Shown: piece by piece, positions 60,983 through 64,000 of the stretch | Layout: each line of letters starts with the position of its first letter | Position numbering within the stretch: the stretch's first letter is position 1 | From: Lachnospiraceae bacterium | GTDB lineage: Bacteria > Bacillota > Clostridia > Lachnospirales > Lachnospiraceae | DNA: 64,000 nucleotides | Reading direction: 5' to 3' | Assembly: GCA_017416465.1 (NCBI GenBank) | Contig: JAFQCK010000098.1 | Location: 39,329-103,328 of the forward strand | The notes under the pieces: generated by a model | What the model was told of the DNA's origin: nothing | Databases searched by the model: none | Seen by the model: only the letters and a program-made list of their open reading frames with translations | Position numbers and translations under genes: made by a program

Positions 60983-62035
60983 CTATTCATCATCTGTAAA
61001 CTGGCACATACTTTCTAAACTGCCTGAATTCAAATCACGAATATCTTTAATACCATATTTCATCATTGCAAGTCTTGTAAGACCTAAACCGAATGCAAAA
61101 CCTGTATATTCTTCAGGGTCAATTCCACCTGCTTTTAACACCTCCGGATGAATCATTCCACAAGGACATAATTCTAACCAACCACTATGTTTACATGATG
61201 GACAACCTTCACCACCACAGATTTCACAGTTAATATCAAGCTCAAATCCAGGCTCCACAAATGGGAAGAATCCCGGACGTAATCTAACTTTGATATCTCT
61301 GTTAAATACTTCTGAAAGCATTGTTTTCATAAAGTAAATAAGATTTGAAATTGAGATGTTTTTATCAACCATTACACCTTCCATCTGGAAAAATGTATTC
61401 TCATGACAAGCATCAGTTGCTTCGTTACGGAAACATCTTCCAGGAAATATTGCCTTAATTGGAACACCCTTTTCTACTAAATCTTTTTTATATTTTTTAT
61501 ATATCGCATTCTGAGCAGCTGATGTATGTGATTTAAGAAGCTGTCCATTTTCCAAATAATAAGTATCCTGCATATCTCTTGCCGGATGGAATTTAGGAAT
61601 GTTCAAAGCTTCAAAACACTCATAATCTGTAACAACTTCGCTATAATCCTCTACATTGAATCCCATTGATTTAAATATCTTTTCACACTGGCGCTGAACC
61701 AATGTAATCGGATGATAAGAACCTCTGTCTAAAACCGGTGGAATTGAAATATCAATTTCCGGTGCAGAATTAATTTCTCTCTCTAATTCTAAACGAGCAA
61801 ATTCTTCCTTCTTATCTGCAATCTTATCTGTAACTTCATTTTTTAATACATTTACTTCCTGACCGAGCGCTCTTCTCTCTTCATCAGAAAGTTTTCCCAT
61901 GTCCTTCATAACTGCAGTAATGCTACCTTTTTTACCCAAATAAGCAACACGCATATTCTCAAGTTCAGTAACATCTTTTACATTCTGAAGCTCTGTTTCA
62001 AATTTCTCTCTTAATTCAGAAACTTTTTGACTCAT
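60983..62035 (-). CDS. pheS: Phenylalanyl-tRNA synthetase alpha subunit
   Basis: 350 residues. N-terminal coiled coil (1-85). Class II synthetase core with motif 2 FRNEATDACHENTFFQMEG near residue 205 and motif 3 GLGLTRLAMMKYGIKDIRDL near residue 320. An extra CxxC-rich insert (CEICGGEGCPSCKHSGWLE) near residue 275 looks like a zinc-binding element and is seen in many Firmicutes and related PheS. ATG 62035 with GGAGG five bases upstream. Expression is controlled by the T-box leader. Confidence 0.96.
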   Translation of the reverse strand: MSQKVSELREKFETELQNVKDVTELENMRVAYLGKKGSITAVMKDMGKLSDEERRALGQEVNVLKNEVTDKIADKKEEFARLELEREINSAPEIDISIPPVLDRGSYHPITLVQRQCEKIFKSMGFNVEDYSEVVTDYECFEALNIPKFHPARDMQDTYYLENGQLLKSHTSAAQNAIYKKYKKDLVEKGVPIKAIFPGRCFRNEATDACHENTFFQMEGVMVDKNISISNLIYFMKTMLSEVFNRDIKVRLRPGFFPFVEPGFELDINCEICGGEGCPSCKHSGWLELCPCGMIHPEVLKAGGIDPEEYTGFAFGLGLTRLAMMKYGIKDIRDLNSGSLESMCQFTDDE

Positions 62036-62065
62036 GTTAATCCTCCATAAATTTAAAATATTGTA

Positions 62066-62355
62066 TAATTAAAAAAGTCCCATATTTTCTGGAACTACTT
62101 CCAAAAAATATGAGACGAATATAATCCGCGGTACCACTCAATTTGTGACAAAATCACCACTCATTTGCTTTAATGCAGCAACTACATCCTGCTTTTCACA
62201 GGAAGCTTCTGAGTCGAACTTCGAATAACATAACTTCTACGGTTTCTCAACTTAGCACCGCTCTCTGTATGAACCTATACGTTATCTACTGTGCAATCAT
62301 AATCTTATGTAAACATTAATAATTGCTCTCATTCATAGCCTTTATATATACAACT
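62066..62355 (-). promoter_or_regulatory. T-box leader of pheST
   Basis: The consensus T-box sequence (GAGTGGTACCGCGG on the minus strand, 62126-62139) is present. A terminator follows with 16-base arms 62077-62092 and 62101-62116 and a U tract. Upstream, an AGTAGA loop-E-like element and a long stem I region are visible. Two UUC triplets (62223-62225 and 62216-62218) in the stem I area are candidate Phe specifiers. Uncharged tRNA-Phe would stabilise the antiterminator and switch on pheST. The leader is about 290 bases. Confidence 0.92.
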
Positions 62356-62361
62356 CTTGGT

Positions 62362-62390
62362 ATTATAGCATAGGAAATTTTTGATTACAA
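62362..62390 (-). promoter_or_regulatory. Promoter of the pheST T-box operon
   Basis: Minus strand -35 TTGTAA (62385-62390), 17-base spacer, -10 TATAAT (62362-62367). Confidence 0.75.
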
Positions 62391-62420
62391 GAATAAATTT
62401 TTCTTTTATTATAATATTAT

Positions 62421-62581
62421 TAACAGTTCAGCCATAACTTGTATTATAAGCAAATCATACTTGTATGAATTTGCTTATAATACAAGTTATGTGCTTAGCG
62501 CCCTAAAATGAGCAAAGTTAGCTACGAAGTAGCGAAAAAGCACATAAGTGCGACTTTTCGAATTTTAGGGCTGAACTGTTA
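62421..62581. repeat. Branched palindromic repeat, family 1, copy C
   Basis: 161 bases. Terminal inverted repeat TAACAGTTCAGCC (62421-62433) with GGCTGAACTGTTA (62569-62581), perfect. It holds a perfect 22-base stem (62434-62455/62469-62490), a small AGCTAC/GTAGC hairpin, and a CGAAAA...TTTTCG stem. The latter resembles the hairpin of copies A and B. The long AT-rich arm lies next to the left terminus, and the GGCG core of A and B is absent, so C is a relative rather than an identical type. Its right end encodes the last residues and stop of the neighbouring gene. Confidence 0.8.
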
Positions 62582-63176
62582 CTAATATCTTTTCATTTGC
62601 ATGAGAATAATAAATAAGTTTAGGATTATAGCTCATCACAAGTTCCCAATCGGCCTTCAACTTGACATTTTCTTCATATGCACCCAAATATTCAACAGGT
62701 TCTAAATCGCCTACAATACATACTCCATTATCCAATACCAATGATATACTATCCTCGCTATGACTCATTGTAGAAAGAATTTCTCCTGATATACCCATAT
62801 TTTTTAAAAATTCCCTACTCTCTTTGCAGTTAATAACTATTGCATCTTCTTCATCTATTGGTTCATAATTAAATCGCTTATCTCTGCTAAAAATCACATC
62901 AGAATAATGAATATTTGAACATTGTGTATCAATCACAAGAAGTTTTACTCCTTGCTTCATTAATTCACTAACCAAGCCAATATGGTCGGGATGATAATGT
63001 GTAGCTAAAATATACGAAAGGTCACTTACTTTTATATCGTATTGTTTTATCGCTCCATAAAACGCCGGCAAAGTTCCTGCATAATCAGTATCAACAAGCA
63101 AATATCCACTTTCTCCTCGAACCAAAAATGTGTTTGTATTACCATATTTTAATTTTTTTACCATAAATATATTCAC
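62565..63176 (-). CDS. Metallo-beta-lactamase-fold hydrolase
   Basis: 203 residues. The metal motif HxHxDH is ATHYHPDHIGL near residue 60; further ligands are His in TMSHSEDSISL near 135, Asp in VCIVGDLEP near 155 and a C-terminal His in YYSHANEKI. Likely a small thioesterase or lactonase-type hydrolase; the substrate is unknown. The final five codons and the stop lie inside repeat C, so the natural C-terminus was probably altered by the insertion. Confidence 0.88.
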   Translation of the reverse strand: MNIFMVKKLKYGNTNTFLVRGESGYLLVDTDYAGTLPAFYGAIKQYDIKVSDLSYILATHYHPDHIGLVSELMKQGVKLLVIDTQCSNIHYSDVIFSRDKRFNYEPIDEEDAIVINCKESREFLKNMGISGEILSTMSHSEDSISLVLDNGVCIVGDLEPVEYLGAYEENVKLKADWELVMSYNPKLIYYSHANEKILVTVQP

Positions 63177-63210
63177 CTTTATATAGTAATCTCTTAATAT
63201 TATTCAAGAC

Positions 63211-63582
63211 TCAATTATCATCAACTCGTCCTAGTGCCATATCCGCTTCACATTGAAGCATAGTAGTTATAGGTCCCATATACTGTTTGGCTCTTTCAAG
63301 AATCATCTTCTCATTTCCCAATATTTCTAAACAACAAACCGAAAAAACATCAGAAAGTTTATCATCCGCACACGCAGCAATCATTTCAAAATATGCGAAC
63401 ACAGATTTTAATTCATAAAACTCAACATTCCTTTTTAGTAATTCAACTACCTTAGGCATAATAATATCTTCAATAATGATAGTATCACATTCTTCATAAT
63501 CACTTTTTATTTTCTCAATCTCCGTTGTAATTTCCGGAAAAAATTTAATCATTTCATTAATAAAATCCGCTATTGTAAACAT
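63211..63582 (-). CDS. Small all-helical acidic protein of unknown function
   Basis: 123 residues, predicted helical and acidic. Features: FFPEITTEIEKIKSDYEE at the start, VFAYFEMIAACADDKLSDVF near residue 62 and ILGNEKMILERAKQYMGP near 88. The pattern looks like short immunity-type or DUF7674-like helical proteins, but I cannot confirm that. It sits between the metallo-beta-lactamase-fold gene and the MazF-like gene, 34 bases upstream of the former. Confidence 0.7.
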   Translation of the reverse strand: MFTIADFINEMIKFFPEITTEIEKIKSDYEECDTIIIEDIIMPKVVELLKRNVEFYELKSVFAYFEMIAACADDKLSDVFSVCCLEILGNEKMILERAKQYMGPITTMLQCEADMALGRVDDN

Positions 63583-63689
63583 CTAAATTCACCACCAAAT
63601 TCAAATCTTCGCGTGCTTTCAACTCTCTCCACTTAGTATTATTCATCATTAAAATCTCACTTCGCTGCAAACTTCAATTTATTCTCTTA

Positions 63690-63998
63690 TCAAATGTATT
63701 CAAAAATCCCCTGAATAGCATCAGATACATTAATCATTTCTGCAATTGGCAAACTATCCACTTTCTTATATCCTCTGACAGACATATCCAACAATGCAAG
63801 TTTTTCACACTGTATATAACCTTGATTTTCTTCCGTCGCCATCCATATATGAAGTGGACCTGGAATGGAATTAGTTATAATTGGACATCCTATTATTTCA
63901 CCACTGGAATTAAAGAAATCCTTACTAACTACTAATATAGGATGTTTTATTTTTTCAATTTTAAGAATATCTCCTTGATGCAATAATTCCATTACCAT
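63690..63998 (-). CDS. MazF/PemK-like toxin, start near or beyond window end
   Basis: About 102 residues visible. LHQGDILKIEKIKHPILVVS near the N-terminus, then NSSGEIIGCPIITNS and YIQCEKLALLDMSVRGYKK reproduce the MazF fold: GDI start, hydrophobic PxLVxS strand, CPI strand and the LD-K region. MazF-type toxins cleave mRNA at specific short sequences. ATG occurs at 63998 and 63992; a start beyond 64000 is possible. An antitoxin would be expected upstream, outside the window. Confidence 0.75.
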   Translation of the reverse strand: MVMELLHQGDILKIEKIKHPILVVSKDFFNSSGEIIGCPIITNSIPGPLHIWMATEENQGYIQCEKLALLDMSVRGYKKVDSLPIAEMINVSDAIQGIFEYI

Positions 63999-64000
63999 AC

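Overview
This is an AT-rich chromosomal segment from a low-GC Gram-positive anaerobe. The family-level evidence points to Clostridia, most likely Lachnospiraceae. Pointers are sporulation-type genes (YlbJ-like, SpoIIM, SpoVB-like flippase), the order yicC-remA-gmk-rpoZ-rimO-pgsA, a biotin-dependent Na+ decarboxylase cluster, a T-box in front of pheST and AGGAGG-type ribosome binding sites. No rRNA, tRNA, CRISPR array, prophage or full insertion sequence is visible. I cannot name a species.

Layout. 1-6.9 kb: the 5' part of asnB, a ylbJ-like gene on the + strand, then a minus-strand block with a coiled-coil protein, coaD, rsmD, cheR, rpsA and ispH. 7-10 kb: cmk, a BaiN-type flavoprotein and an RpiR regulator. 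10.2-15.6 kb: five genes of a Na+-translocating decarboxylase (mmdA, oadG-like lipoprotein, biotin carrier, oadB, oadA). 15.8-23 kb: DD-carboxypeptidase, trpS, a DUF2156 protein, a polar amino-acid ABC transporter and a SpoVB-like flippase. 23.2-26.7 kb: malEFG-type maltodextrin uptake genes without an ATPase. 27.2-34.9 kb: scpB/scpA, dacF-type peptidase, an LTA-synthase-like enzyme and the nucleoside catabolism pair deoB/pdp. 35-41.5 kb: DAHP synthase (+), a two-component system (-) and a divergent ABC-2 exporter (+). 41.6-50.3 kb: a candidate small RNA, xerD, spoIIM, nudix, proC, aminotransferase, pgsA, rimO, rpoZ, gmk, remA, yicC. 50.5-53.4 kb: rqcH and tyrA (+). 53.4-64 kb: pilZ, queA, a VanZ-VanY-like fusion, phosphoesterase, flavin reductase, an orphan HigA, pheT/pheS with a T-box, a metallo-beta-lactamase-fold protein, a small helical protein and a MazF-like toxin at the window edge.

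How the genes work together. Most of the window is housekeeping. Translation and envelope genes dominate the minus strand, and carbon and energy metabolism is represented by maltodextrin uptake, nucleoside salvage and decarboxylation-driven Na+ export. The two-component system and the exporter face each other across a shared 212-base control region with a perfect inverted repeat, so they probably form one regulatory unit.

The less ordinary content lies between genes. One family of branched palindromic elements recurs at 6.9, 43.3, 49.4 (half copy) and 62.5 kb, and conserves structure while the sequence of its arms changes. A second type of hairpin element sits between scpA and scpB, flanked by a perfect 10-base direct repeat that duplicates the scpB ribosome binding site. 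A promoter-plus-terminator unit at 41.6 kb looks like a free-standing small RNA. The antitoxin at 58.1 kb is preceded by the decayed tail of its toxin gene. Positions and motifs were read by eye; no database search was run, and function calls rest on recognised motifs.
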